Source: Phaeodactylibacter sp964397205
GTDB taxonomy: Bacteria; Bacteroidota; Bacteroidia; Chitinophagales; Saprospiraceae
Assembly: GCA_964397205.1 (NCBI GenBank)
Contig: CAYNIT010000107.1
Coordinates: 1 to 13,707, forward strand
DNA length: 13,707 nucleotides
Direction: 5' to 3'
The notes beneath the pieces are model-generated. The model was not told where the DNA came from. It made no database searches and saw nothing but the letters and a program-made list of their open reading frames with translations. Of the stretch, positions 6,606 to 13,707 are shown one piece after another; positions within the stretch are counted from its first letter, which is position 1; each line of letters opens with the position of its first letter. A program made the position numbers and the translations under genes.

Positions 6606-7721
6606 CTACGCACCGGGCCGGTAAAACGGCGGCTTAGCAACCTGCGCAGCAGCCCGCTTTTTGCCTACTTTTACCATGATGGGAGTCCCAGGCTTGGTAT
6701 GCCCTTTCTTAACGTACCCCATTCCGATGGGGTACCCGAGGGAGGGAGACATGGTCCCGGAAGTCACTTCTCCGATGGCGTTGCCGGCTTCATCCGTAAT
6801 CTCGTAACCTTGGCGAGGGACCCGGCGGGCTTCCGGCAGCACAAAACCTACCAACTTGCGGCTGACCCCCTCCTCCTTCTGCTGCGCAAAGAGCTCCCGG
6901 CCGATGAAATCCCCCTTCTGCAGCTTCGTGATCCACCCCAAACGGGCTTCAATAGGAGAAGTATGCTCGTCTATGTCATTGCCGTAGAGGCAAAGCCCCA
7001 TCTCCAGCCGCAGAGTGTCCCGGGCACCCAAGCCAATCGGGGCGATTCCATGGGCTGCTCCGGCCTGCATGACCGCGTCCCAGAGCGGCAACGCTTTGTC
7101 GGCATCCACGTAGAGTTCTAAGCCGCCTGAACCAGTATAGCCGGTGGCAGAAATCAGCACGTTGTCTATCCCAGCAAACTTGGCTTTCACAAAGGTGTAG
7201 AACTTCATGGCTTCCAGATCTATATCCGTAAGCGGCTGCATAGCCTTAAGCGCCAGCGGGCCCTGCACTGCCAGCAGAGCGGTCTGATCAGAAATATTGA
7301 TAAGCTTGGTATCAAAATCATTGTGCTGATTGATCCAAGACCAGTCTTTCTCAATGTTGGAAGCATTGACTACCATCATAAAAGCTTGCTCTCCCGCGGC
7401 GCATTGGTCCTCCGGCAGCCGGTAGAGGATGCAGTCGTCCACAATACCGCCTTTATCATTGGGCAGGCAGGTGTACTGCGCATCCCCGATTTTGAGCTTG
7501 GAAGCGTCATTAGAGGTAACTTTCTGGATCAGGTCAAGTGCTTCTTTGCCCCGAATGATGAATTCTCCCATGTGGGAGACATCAAAAACGCCGAGTTTTT
7601 CCCGTACCCGCTGATGTTCCTCTTTGATCGGAGCGTAGGAAACTGGCATTTGGTAGCCGGCAAAGTCTACCATTTTAGCACCCAATTCGATGTGCTTTTC
7701 GGTCAGAGGGGTGGTCTTCAT
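6606..7721 (-). CDS. gcvT: Glycine cleavage system T protein (aminomethyltransferase)
   Basis: This 371-aa enzyme takes the aminomethyl group from lipoylated H protein, releases ammonia and gives 5,10-methylene-tetrahydrofolate. Family hallmarks are an N-terminal DFAGYQMPVSY (19-29), GVFDVSHMGEF (44-54), KGGIVDDCILYR (90-101, Asp96 aligning with the catalytic Asp of the family), a GYTGSGGLELY folate-site segment and LGARDTLRLEMG. Length is normal and the protein is complete. The usual GYTGEDGFEI version of the folate segment is altered to GYTGSGGLELY, which may simply be lineage variation. It is the last gene of the aroB-PBP-HEAT/cyclophilin run, 17 bp after the preceding stop codon; gcvH and gcvP are not in the window. 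No separate promoter is seen, so its expression probably depends on the upstream genes. Confidence 0.96.
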   Translation of the reverse strand: MKTTPLTEKHIELGAKMVDFAGYQMPVSYAPIKEEHQRVREKLGVFDVSHMGEFIIRGKEALDLIQKVTSNDASKLKIGDAQYTCLPNDKGGIVDDCILYRLPEDQCAAGEQAFMMVVNASNIEKDWSWINQHNDFDTKLINISDQTALLAVQGPLALKAMQPLTDIDLEAMKFYTFVKAKFAGIDNVLISATGYTGSGGLELYVDADKALPLWDAVMQAGAAHGIAPIGLGARDTLRLEMGLCLYGNDIDEHTSPIEARLGWITKLQKGDFIGRELFAQQKEEGVSRKLVGFVLPEARRVPRQGYEITDEAGNAIGEVTSGTMSPSLGYPIGMGYVKKGHTKPGTPIMVKVGKKRAAAQVAKPPFYRPGA

Positions 7722-7738
7722 GAACAGGTTTTATCTGG

Positions 7739-9751
7739 TTATTGCAAACTGATTTCTTCGATCCGGTCTCCGATTTCAGTGGCGTGGACAACATCCATGC
7801 CCTCGATGACGCGCGCAAATATAGTATATTCTCCGTCGAGATGGGGCGCAGGAGCATGGGTGATGAAAAACTGCGTGGATTCGGTGTGGTTGCCGGCTGA
7901 TGCCATGCCTACATAGCCTTCCTGATCGTAATGCAAATGCGGCAATTCAGAGCGGATGGTGTAGTCCAGGCTGCCGTAGCCATCTCCTCTGGGGCATCCT
8001 CCCTGCATAACGAAATTGGGCACCACCCGGTGTATCGCCTTCTCTTCGAAAAAGCCCTGCCGGACCAAGGCGGCGAAATTCGCTACGGCGCCGGGCGCGT
8101 ATTCGGGCAGCAACTGCAGTTTAATTTCCCCCCTTTGCGTCTTCAAGGCAGCCTGCCGCTCCTCATTTAAACTATTGAGCATCGCCCAGTCAATGGGGTG
8201 GTTGTATTCGGGTTGCCTGGGCTCAGGGGCACTTTCTTCTTTTAAAAAGGCAATGGTGCGCTGCAGCTCGTTGTAGGTTTCGATGTGCTTGGGCAGCTCC
8301 AAGTTGACCAGCGCCTCCTCCAGGGGGCTAAGGTCGTTGACGTAATTCGGGAAATTCAGCCGGTCGTTCCGCAACGCAACGGCAGCTACCGCGATCATGC
8401 CCGGGTCGCCCGTTTCCATAGCTTCCAGGTAGATGTCGAGCATCTCCCGGCGCACGCTGCGGTAACCAGCCCCGAAGAAAGCCCGGAAGCCCTTGCGGCC
8501 GGTGATGGAAGCGAGGGACTGCAGCGTGGCAGTGCGCAGCACCGGCGATTCCGCTGAGAAGCCTTGTTCGTAAAGGAAGCGAAAGTTCCAGCCGAACTCT
8601 GCCAAAGCCATCATGATCGCCGCTTTTTGATAAACGGACTTCGAATTGCGCAGGCGCTGCCGCAGCTCCGCATTGACGGCATCCCGCATATTGACGGCGT
8701 AAGCGGGCAGATAGCGGTTCGCGGCTCGGTAGAGGCCAATCTGTACTTGCCACGGCAAGGTATCCTTGGCCCAAATCCAATAGCTGCGGGCATCTCGGCT
8801 AATGCCATTCTCGATGAAGTACTGCGTAGCGCGTTTGGCTTCTGGCAAAGGGCCCTGACGCATGGCGTTTTGTGCGATCAATTGCATGCTGTCGTAAGGG
8901 AAATTGGCGAATGCCCGCAGCAGATTGCAGCGCACCCGGTAATCGCTTTCATTGTCGTATAGATTGCGCAGGGCATCCAGCGCCTCTTCCCCCTGCACTT
9001 TGCCCAGGGCGATGACCAAAGCCATACGGGCCCGCGGATCGCTTTCCTGCTGCAGAGCTTCCGCCAAAAGAGCACCATCCTCCTCATCTAGGCCCAGGCC
9101 CTCTGCCCTTGAGAGGTAGTTGGCGGCGATGCAGCGAACCTTTGCCGGAAAACGCTGGCCGGTAGCCAGTTCGAGCATACGGGCTGTCCCTTCTTCCAGG
9201 GTAACATCCCGCAGCATGTACTGGTAAATGCCGTAAGCCTGGCCCTGCAGAAGCGCGGTGTCCGTAGGCTGGTAGGTGGAAATGGTTGCCAGGGCCTGCA
9301 GCTGCTCTTCATTGCCGAGCTTGCCCGTGGCTTCGAGAATCGCCCGGTTGGCAGCCAGGTAACGGCCGGCGGTGTCGTGGCGGGCGAAGGCGCGCAGCAG
9401 CCATTCCTGCGCCGTCTCATCTCCGCTCTGGCCGATGGCGTAGGCGGCCGCCGCCCGCACCCCGTCAATCGGGTCTTTCAGCAGCAAGGACAGGCTGTCG
9501 GTGGCCCGGGGCGTACGAATAGATGCGAAAGCCCGGGCCGAGAGGTAACGGTAAGTAGGGTCTTCGTGCCGAAAGTAAGGATAGAGGCTGTCCACCAACT
9601 GCCGGTCTTGAAAATCCGTAATCTTCTGAAAGAGCGGATCCTTGGCATCCAGGCGGATGTCAGTAAGGATTTCATCGCTGGGCGGCACGCAGCCCCATTG
9701 CGCGAGCAGCAGCGTGCTGAGCGCAAAGAGGCAGATAATCAATCGATTCAT
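7739..9751 (-). CDS. Envelope HEAT-repeat protein with C-terminal cyclophilin-type prolyl isomerase
   Basis: This 670-aa protein joins a helical repeat scaffold to a peptidyl-prolyl isomerase. A signal peptide (1-20) ends at Cys21; the QWGC lipobox is poor, so lipoprotein status is likely but not certain. Residues about 45-500 are HEAT/armadillo-like helical repeats, for example SARAFASIRTPRATDSLSLL and AAAAYAIGQSGDETAQEWLL. The cyclophilin domain covers about 523-670: HRVVPNFVMQGG with catalytic Arg575 and FVMQGG at 580-585, STQFFI with Gln627-Phe629, HLDG at 637-640 and GMDVV. His637 stands where human cyclophilin A has Trp121, as in many bacterial enzymes. It should act outside the cytoplasm, helping fold or assemble envelope proteins. 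It lies 16 bp after the PBP1A gene and 17 bp before gcvT. Repeat partner and substrates are unknown. Confidence 0.9.
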   Translation of the reverse strand: MNRLIICLFALSTLLLAQWGCVPPSDEILTDIRLDAKDPLFQKITDFQDRQLVDSLYPYFRHEDPTYRYLSARAFASIRTPRATDSLSLLLKDPIDGVRAAAAYAIGQSGDETAQEWLLRAFARHDTAGRYLAANRAILEATGKLGNEEQLQALATISTYQPTDTALLQGQAYGIYQYMLRDVTLEEGTARMLELATGQRFPAKVRCIAANYLSRAEGLGLDEEDGALLAEALQQESDPRARMALVIALGKVQGEEALDALRNLYDNESDYRVRCNLLRAFANFPYDSMQLIAQNAMRQGPLPEAKRATQYFIENGISRDARSYWIWAKDTLPWQVQIGLYRAANRYLPAYAVNMRDAVNAELRQRLRNSKSVYQKAAIMMALAEFGWNFRFLYEQGFSAESPVLRTATLQSLASITGRKGFRAFFGAGYRSVRREMLDIYLEAMETGDPGMIAVAAVALRNDRLNFPNYVNDLSPLEEALVNLELPKHIETYNELQRTIAFLKEESAPEPRQPEYNHPIDWAMLNSLNEERQAALKTQRGEIKLQLLPEYAPGAVANFAALVRQGFFEEKAIHRVVPNFVMQGGCPRGDGYGSLDYTIRSELPHLHYDQEGYVGMASAGNHTESTQFFITHAPAPHLDGEYTIFARVIEGMDVVHATEIGDRIEEISLQ

Positions 9752-9767
9752 ACCTTGGCTTATCGTT

Positions 9768-12368
9768 TTATTGTTGGATTTCGTCCTGTTCTATCAGGCT
9801 TTCATCGCCGAAGTCTTCTTCGTCGCCGAACATGTCTTCAGAAAAGCCCTCGTCTTCTTCTCCTAGTGAATCTTGCTGGGGCAGCGCCATTCCCTGATCA
9901 TACTCGGAGCAATCCATTTCGATATTCAGATCACCAGGAGGGCGGTAGAAGGTAGCGCTGGGGTCATAGTCCACTTCTTCGCTTTCTTCCAGGCGCTTGA
10001 TGAAGGCTTTGAAAAAGGGCTTGGCCATGACAGCTCCCTGCCCGTAGTGGATAGAGCGGAAGCGGATCCAGCGGTCTTCGCCGCCGGCCCAGGTACCTAC
10101 TACCAGATTGGGGGTTACTCCCATATACCAGCCGTCCACGTAGTCGTTGGTGGTTCCGGTTTTGCCGCCGACCTGGCTTTTCAGCCCCCAAACGCCCGCT
10201 GAGTATTTCAGCATTTCCACCATGACGTAGTTGGCGTGCGGGTTGATGGCCAGCTTTTCTTCCGGGAACTCCTCGTAGATTTTCCGGCCGTTTTTATCTT
10301 CAATGCGCAACAGATACGTAGGGCGGTTGTAAATACCGTTATTGGCAAAGGTGGTGTAGGCGCCGGTCATTTCCATATTCGACAGGTCGGTAGCTCCCAG
10401 TGCAATCGAAGGAGCGCGGGGAATGCGGTAACGGCCGTTGGGGTACTTGGCCTCCGTATCTATGCCCATCCGGTCAATCATCGTCAGTACTGGTTTGGTG
10501 CTCTCCAGGCGGCGCATCAAGTATACGGATACGGTGTTCTTGGATTTGCGCAGCGCCTCCTTCAGGGTAAAAAGTTGGCCAGAGTACTCTCCACTGGAAT
10601 TGCGGGGAGTCCAGGACTCCAGCAGGCCGAACTGACCGTCGCCGGGCGCAATGGTCTGGGGCAGGTCAAGGACCGTGTAGCAGGGCGAGAAGCCTACATC
10701 GGCAATAGCAGTAGCGTATACGAAGGGCTTGAAAGTAGAGCCCACCTGCCGGTTGGTCCGGTTGTGGTCGAATTGGAAGTATTTGTAATTTACCCCCCCA
10801 ACCCATACTTTGACATGGCCGGTGACGGGGTCTACGGCCAGTATGCCCGTCTGCAGGATCATGCGGTGGTATTTGATGGAATCCAGTGGTGTCATGACCG
10901 TATCGGTCTCCATCTGATCGTTGTAAGCGAAGACGGTCATTTCGACCTCCTTGTTGAAATCGCGCTCTACGGCTTCCTGCAGGGCTGCCCATTGGGTCCG
11001 CAGTTTTGGGAAATGCCGGCTGCGCTTGACCTCGCGGTACTTTGCCGCCAAACGAGTGCTGATCAGGTTGCGGTCGACCAGGCTGGCTATCACGCCGCCT
11101 TGCTCCTCATCGCGTACAATGCGCTCTACCTCTCGGTCATCCGGGTGGAAGACCAGGTCCACTTCTTGGCTAATCTTTTCCAGCACATCCTCCAGATAGC
11201 GCGCCCGCAGTGCTTGGTACCGGTCGGTGCCCCGCAGCAAGTCCTGCAGATGCCGTTTGCGCACGGCTACGGGGGTCTCGTGTTCCGAGCCGCTTGTGTA
11301 CTCCCAGGGGTCTTTGCGGACGACGCTCCAGGTTTCCCAAAATTTTTCCTGCAGGCCGGCCATGTGCTTGACCATGGTCTCTTCGGCGATGCGCTGCATC
11401 TCAGGGTCAATGGTTGTGTAAATCCGCAAGCCATCGCGGTAAATATCATACTTGGTGCCATCCGATTTGCGGTTTTCTTTGCGCTCTAGGATAGCTTTGA
11501 CGTCCTTGGCCAGCTCCATTCGGAAGTAGGGCGCGATGCCATCGACATGGGTCTGCCGCTGGAAGTTGAGGCCCAGAGGGCGCTGCCGCAGGGTATCGTA
11601 AGCCGCTTCGTCTATCAGGTTGTTTTTGAGCATTTGGTTGAGGACCACCATGCGCCGGTGCAGTACAGTATCGGGGCGGCGCAGGGGGTTGAAAAGCGAT
11701 GGGTTTTTCAACATCCCCACCAGCATAGCCGCTTCGTGCAGGTCGAGAGAATCCTGGGATTTGCCGAAGTAGATCTCAGAGGCGGCTTTGATGCCGTAGG
11801 CACCATTGATGAAATTGAATTTATTGAGGTACATGGCAATGATCTCCTCCTTGGTATAGCGGCGCTCCAGGCGCACCGCGATGATCCACTCCTTAAGTTT
11901 TTGCAGGGCGCGCTCAGAAATATTGCGGGATACCTGCTCGGTGAACAACAGCTTAGCCAATTGCTGGGTGATGGTACTGGCACCGCCGGAGCTCTTTTGG
12001 CCCAGCATGACTGTCTTAACCGCTACCCGGCCCAGCGCCCGGAAATCGATGCCGCTGTGCTGGCGGAAACGCTCGTCTTCGGTAGCGACGAGCGCGTTGA
12101 CCAGATGAGGAGAAAGCTGATCGTAAGTCACCGGAACGCGGTTCTCTGTGTAGTATCTGCCGATGACTTCGCCATTGATGGCAAAAATTTGAGAAGCCTC
12201 CTCGCTTTTTGGGTTTTCGAGTTGCTTCACCGAAGGCAGGTCAGAAAAGGAAAGGAGGATGAACAGCAGCGCGATAGCCGCTAGGCCTCCGCCGGCTGTA
12301 TACCACAGTACGCGTACGATACGGCGGTAGGTGCGTTCCTTTTTTGCTTGCCCGAAGTTTTGTTTCAT
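9768..12368 (-). CDS. mrcA: Bifunctional penicillin-binding protein 1A (glycosyltransferase/transpeptidase)
   Basis: This 866-aa class A PBP polymerises lipid II into glycan strands and cross-links the peptides in the periplasm. A short basic cytoplasmic tail leads to one membrane helix (about 20-42). The GT51 domain follows with EDERFRQHSGID (catalytic Glu97), GASTITQQLAK and RALQKLKEWIIAVRLE. The transpeptidase has Ser544 in STFK (544-547), SKN (609-611) and KTGT (736-739), all intact. Between the two domains lies an insert of roughly 150 charged residues (about 335-485) rich in Arg, Glu and Trp. The C-terminus is strongly acidic (ends EDFGDESLIEQDEIQQ). It lies 38 bp after aroB and 16 bp before the HEAT-cyclophilin gene, with a possible promoter of its own at 12391-12398. 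The symbol is by function; ponA is an equal name. Confidence 0.96.
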   Translation of the reverse strand: MKQNFGQAKKERTYRRIVRVLWYTAGGGLAAIALLFILLSFSDLPSVKQLENPKSEEASQIFAINGEVIGRYYTENRVPVTYDQLSPHLVNALVATEDERFRQHSGIDFRALGRVAVKTVMLGQKSSGGASTITQQLAKLLFTEQVSRNISERALQKLKEWIIAVRLERRYTKEEIIAMYLNKFNFINGAYGIKAASEIYFGKSQDSLDLHEAAMLVGMLKNPSLFNPLRRPDTVLHRRMVVLNQMLKNNLIDEAAYDTLRQRPLGLNFQRQTHVDGIAPYFRMELAKDVKAILERKENRKSDGTKYDIYRDGLRIYTTIDPEMQRIAEETMVKHMAGLQEKFWETWSVVRKDPWEYTSGSEHETPVAVRKRHLQDLLRGTDRYQALRARYLEDVLEKISQEVDLVFHPDDREVERIVRDEEQGGVIASLVDRNLISTRLAAKYREVKRSRHFPKLRTQWAALQEAVERDFNKEVEMTVFAYNDQMETDTVMTPLDSIKYHRMILQTGILAVDPVTGHVKVWVGGVNYKYFQFDHNRTNRQVGSTFKPFVYATAIADVGFSPCYTVLDLPQTIAPGDGQFGLLESWTPRNSSGEYSGQLFTLKEALRKSKNTVSVYLMRRLESTKPVLTMIDRMGIDTEAKYPNGRYRIPRAPSIALGATDLSNMEMTGAYTTFANNGIYNRPTYLLRIEDKNGRKIYEEFPEEKLAINPHANYVMVEMLKYSAGVWGLKSQVGGKTGTTNDYVDGWYMGVTPNLVVGTWAGGEDRWIRFRSIHYGQGAVMAKPFFKAFIKRLEESEEVDYDPSATFYRPPGDLNIEMDCSEYDQGMALPQQDSLGEEDEGFSEDMFGDEEDFGDESLIEQDEIQQ

Positions 12369-12390
12369 GGTATAGCAGATGATTGGATAT

Positions 12391-12398
12391 CAAAAGTA
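12391..12398 (-). promoter_or_regulatory. Candidate internal -7 promoter box before PBP1A
   Basis: The minus strand reads TACTTTTG, the same octamer as the recG box, in the aroB-PBP gap and 22 nt before the PBP start. No -33 TTG is seen. It could allow PBP transcription independent of aroB. Confidence 0.35.
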
Positions 12399-12406
12399 AG
12401 GAATTC

Positions 12407-13468
12407 TCAGCGCATTTGACGGTAAAAGTCAAGGCTCTCTTTGATCAGGCCTTCCCCGCAGCTTTGATTGACCTTGGCTTGCCCGGGGCTTGCCAGCAGG
12501 CTGAAATTGATGGCCCGGCCCTGATTCTTCTTGTCGTTGCGCATAAGGCGGATGTAGGCGTCGTAGTGCCTGCGGTCAATCAAGCGGTGCCCGTAAACGT
12601 TCAGGATATAACGCGCGATTTGCCCTAGTTCTTGTTCCCCCAGGCCACTTATTTTATGGCTTAAATAGGCCTCGCACACCATGCCGATGGCAACAGCTTC
12701 GCCGTGCAGCAGTGGCGTATCCGTGTGCAGCGCCTGGGCTTCCAGGGCGTGGCCGATGGTATGCCCGAAGTTCAGGGCTTTGCGTTCTCTTTGTTCCAGC
12801 GGGTCTTCCTCTACGATCTGCCGTTTGATCTGCACCGAGTCTGGTATCAGCCCAATCCAATCGGCGGCTTCCAGGTTCTCCAGTTGCAACAAGCGTTCCC
12901 ATTGCCCAGCATCGCGGATCAGGCTGTGTTTGATTACTTCAGCGAAGCCGCTGCGCACCTCCCGGGCAGGCAGTGTCAACAGGAAAGCAGGGTCAATCAG
13001 CACCGCTGCTGGATCCCGGAACAGGCCGATGCTGTTTTTAACTTGCATGAAGTCAATCCCTAGCTTACCGCCCACCGAGGCATCAACCTGGGCGAGCAGG
13101 GTGGTAGGGATTTGCACAAAGCGGATGCCGCGCTTGAAGGTGCTGGCGCAGAAGCCTCCCATATCACCAATCACCCCTCCGCCCAGATTGAGCAAAAGGG
13201 CCTCCCGGCTCGCTTGTTGTTGCATCAGCTGTTGCCAGATGACCTGGCAGGTGCCAATGTCTTTGTGGCGCTCCCCGGCCGGAACGGTGATGGTGCGGAA
13301 CGATTGCTCCTGCAGTGCCTCGCGCAGGCGGGGCAGGCAGTGCTCTTCGGTATTTTCGTCTACCAACACAAATAGCCGCCCAAAGTCCAGCTGCTGCAGC
13401 AAGGGAGGCAGCGACTCGATGATGGGGGTGATGTGAATGTTGTAGGTGTCTAGCGAAAGGCTTGGCAT
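12407..13468 (-). CDS. aroB: 3-dehydroquinate synthase
   Basis: This 353-aa cytoplasmic enzyme converts DAHP to 3-dehydroquinate, the second shikimate-pathway step, using NAD and a metal ion. The NAD-binding part shows LNLGGGVIGDMGGFCAST (93-110) and PAGERHKD. The active site has DASVGGKLGIDF (129-140) and the metal ligands Glu177 in GFAEVIKHSL, His236 in FGHTIGH and His255 in LLHGEAVAIGM, matching the family's Glu-His-His set. Length is normal and no key residue is missing. The ATG at 13468 begins MPSLSLDTYNIHI, a reasonable N-terminus. It is first in the minus-strand run and has a TAnnTTTG box 26 nt upstream, so it probably leads the operon. No other aro gene is near. Confidence 0.97.
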   Translation of the reverse strand: MPSLSLDTYNIHITPIIESLPPLLQQLDFGRLFVLVDENTEEHCLPRLREALQEQSFRTITVPAGERHKDIGTCQVIWQQLMQQQASREALLLNLGGGVIGDMGGFCASTFKRGIRFVQIPTTLLAQVDASVGGKLGIDFMQVKNSIGLFRDPAAVLIDPAFLLTLPAREVRSGFAEVIKHSLIRDAGQWERLLQLENLEAADWIGLIPDSVQIKRQIVEEDPLEQRERKALNFGHTIGHALEAQALHTDTPLLHGEAVAIGMVCEAYLSHKISGLGEQELGQIARYILNVYGHRLIDRRHYDAYIRLMRNDKKNQGRAINFSLLASPGQAKVNQSCGEGLIKESLDFYRQMR

Positions 13469-13494
13469 CAGTACTCGTATTTTGTAGCAGGCTG

Positions 13495-13502
13495 CAAAAC
13501 TA
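13495..13502 (-). promoter_or_regulatory. Candidate -7 promoter box for the aroB operon
   Basis: The minus strand reads TAGTTTTG, a full TAnnTTTG match, 26 nt before the aroB ATG. A TTG lies further upstream (13528-13526) but at a 23-nt spacing, slightly longer than usual. This is the best promoter candidate for the four-gene run down to gcvT. Confidence 0.5.
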
Positions 13503-13562
13503 GTGAAAAGGTAGTATCTTTAAAGCAATGTGCGCTTGGGTCTCATTTGCTGTTTTGGCGAG

Positions 13563-13589
13563 TAAGGGGTCGCGCAACAATAACTTACC
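13563..13589 (-). repeat. Right copy of the 27-nt edge repeat
   Basis: This is the inverted partner of 24-50, with 23 of 27 positions shared and the 13-nt core TTGCGCGACCCCT on the minus strand at 13577-13565. It lies about 95 nt before the aroB start, pointing the same way relative to aroB as the left copy does to the lipoprotein gene. Confidence 0.6.
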
Positions 13590-13625
13590 GATTTAGACTC
13601 GTTTTTTTTTGCACGCTAACTGCGC

Positions 13626-13649
13626 CTGCCTGGCTAACGCCAACGGCAG
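13626..13649. repeat. Hairpin at the right edge
   Basis: CTGCCTGGC and GCCAACGGCAG can pair around a TAAC loop: 4 bp, then a 2-nt bulge, then 5 bp. There is no T-run beside it. It sits in the gene-free right edge and may belong to a structured element that continues past the window. Confidence 0.4.
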
Positions 13650-13666
13650 ACACGTTAAAAAGCCTC

Positions 13667-13685
13667 ACCATAGCCCCACTATGGT
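13667..13685. repeat. Second hairpin at the right edge
   Basis: ACCATAG and CTATGGT form a perfect 7-bp stem around a CCCCA loop. With the hairpin at 13626-13649 it gives two stems within 60 nt. No T-run follows. On the minus strand an open frame of 40 codons runs from the right edge to a TAA at 13585 through this segment; it resembles no family I know and could be chance. Confidence 0.4.
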
Positions 13686-13707
13686 TACGTCCGTCTGTAC
13701 AGCCGGA

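Noticed and set aside
10236..11489. 417-codon plus-strand open frame opposite the PBP gene
   Set aside because: It lies entirely within the PBP1A gene, whose motifs are all intact, and its translation shows no recognisable domain.
13611..13660. Integron attC-like site at the right edge
   Set aside because: TAAC and GTTA words and hairpins occur, but the R' and R'' core boxes do not match and there are no cassettes or integrase.
1..13707. CRISPR array, tRNA, rRNA, transposase or phage gene
   Set aside because: No regular direct-repeat array, no tRNA-like cloverleaf, no rRNA sequence, and every long supported frame is assigned to a cellular gene.

Overview
The window reads as chromosomal DNA of a Bacteroidota bacterium, most likely from the Saprospiria/Lewinella-like side of the phylum. 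The evidence is an N-terminal lipoprotein signal followed by a Cys-x-Lys-acidic-acidic export signal, repeated matches to the Bacteroidota -7 promoter box TAnnTTTG a short distance before start codons, few Shine-Dalgarno sequences, and a Bacteroidota-type GbsR-family regulator. The lineage is an inference from style and composition (moderately GC-rich by eye); no species can be named.

Layout, left to right. (1) 1-1253: a 27-nt repeat near the left edge, then a plus-strand gene for an unrecognised surface lipoprotein built of three Cys-bounded modules, closed by a strong 14-bp hairpin terminator. (2) 1254-5211, minus strand: recG followed by dnaX (DNA polymerase III tau/gamma), 64 bp apart. 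dnaX has a nine-A run placed so that a -1 slip ends translation two codons later, giving a predicted short gamma form. (3) 5212-5432: divergent promoter region between recG and rbfA. rbfA (plus) converges, with a 10-bp gap, on a GbsR/MarR-type regulator (minus). (4) 6334-6605: a 272-bp gap with no gene, holding a small dyad upstream of the regulator. (5) 6606-13468, minus strand: a tight four-gene run, transcribed aroB, bifunctional penicillin-binding protein 1A, a HEAT-repeat/cyclophilin envelope protein, gcvT, with gaps of only 38, 16 and 17 bp. This looks like one operon starting at a TAnnTTTG promoter before aroB. (6) 13503-13707: a non-coding right edge with the second, inverted copy of the 27-nt repeat and two hairpins.

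Most of the window is housekeeping: replication and repair (dnaX, recG), ribosome maturation (rbfA), aromatic amino acid synthesis (aroB), cell wall assembly (PBP1A with a possible periplasmic folding partner) and one-carbon metabolism (gcvT). The least explained parts are the internally repeated lipoprotein, the dnaX slippage site, the HEAT-cyclophilin fusion beside the PBP gene, and the matched repeats at the two edges. I found no defence system, CRISPR array, RNA gene, transposase or phage gene.
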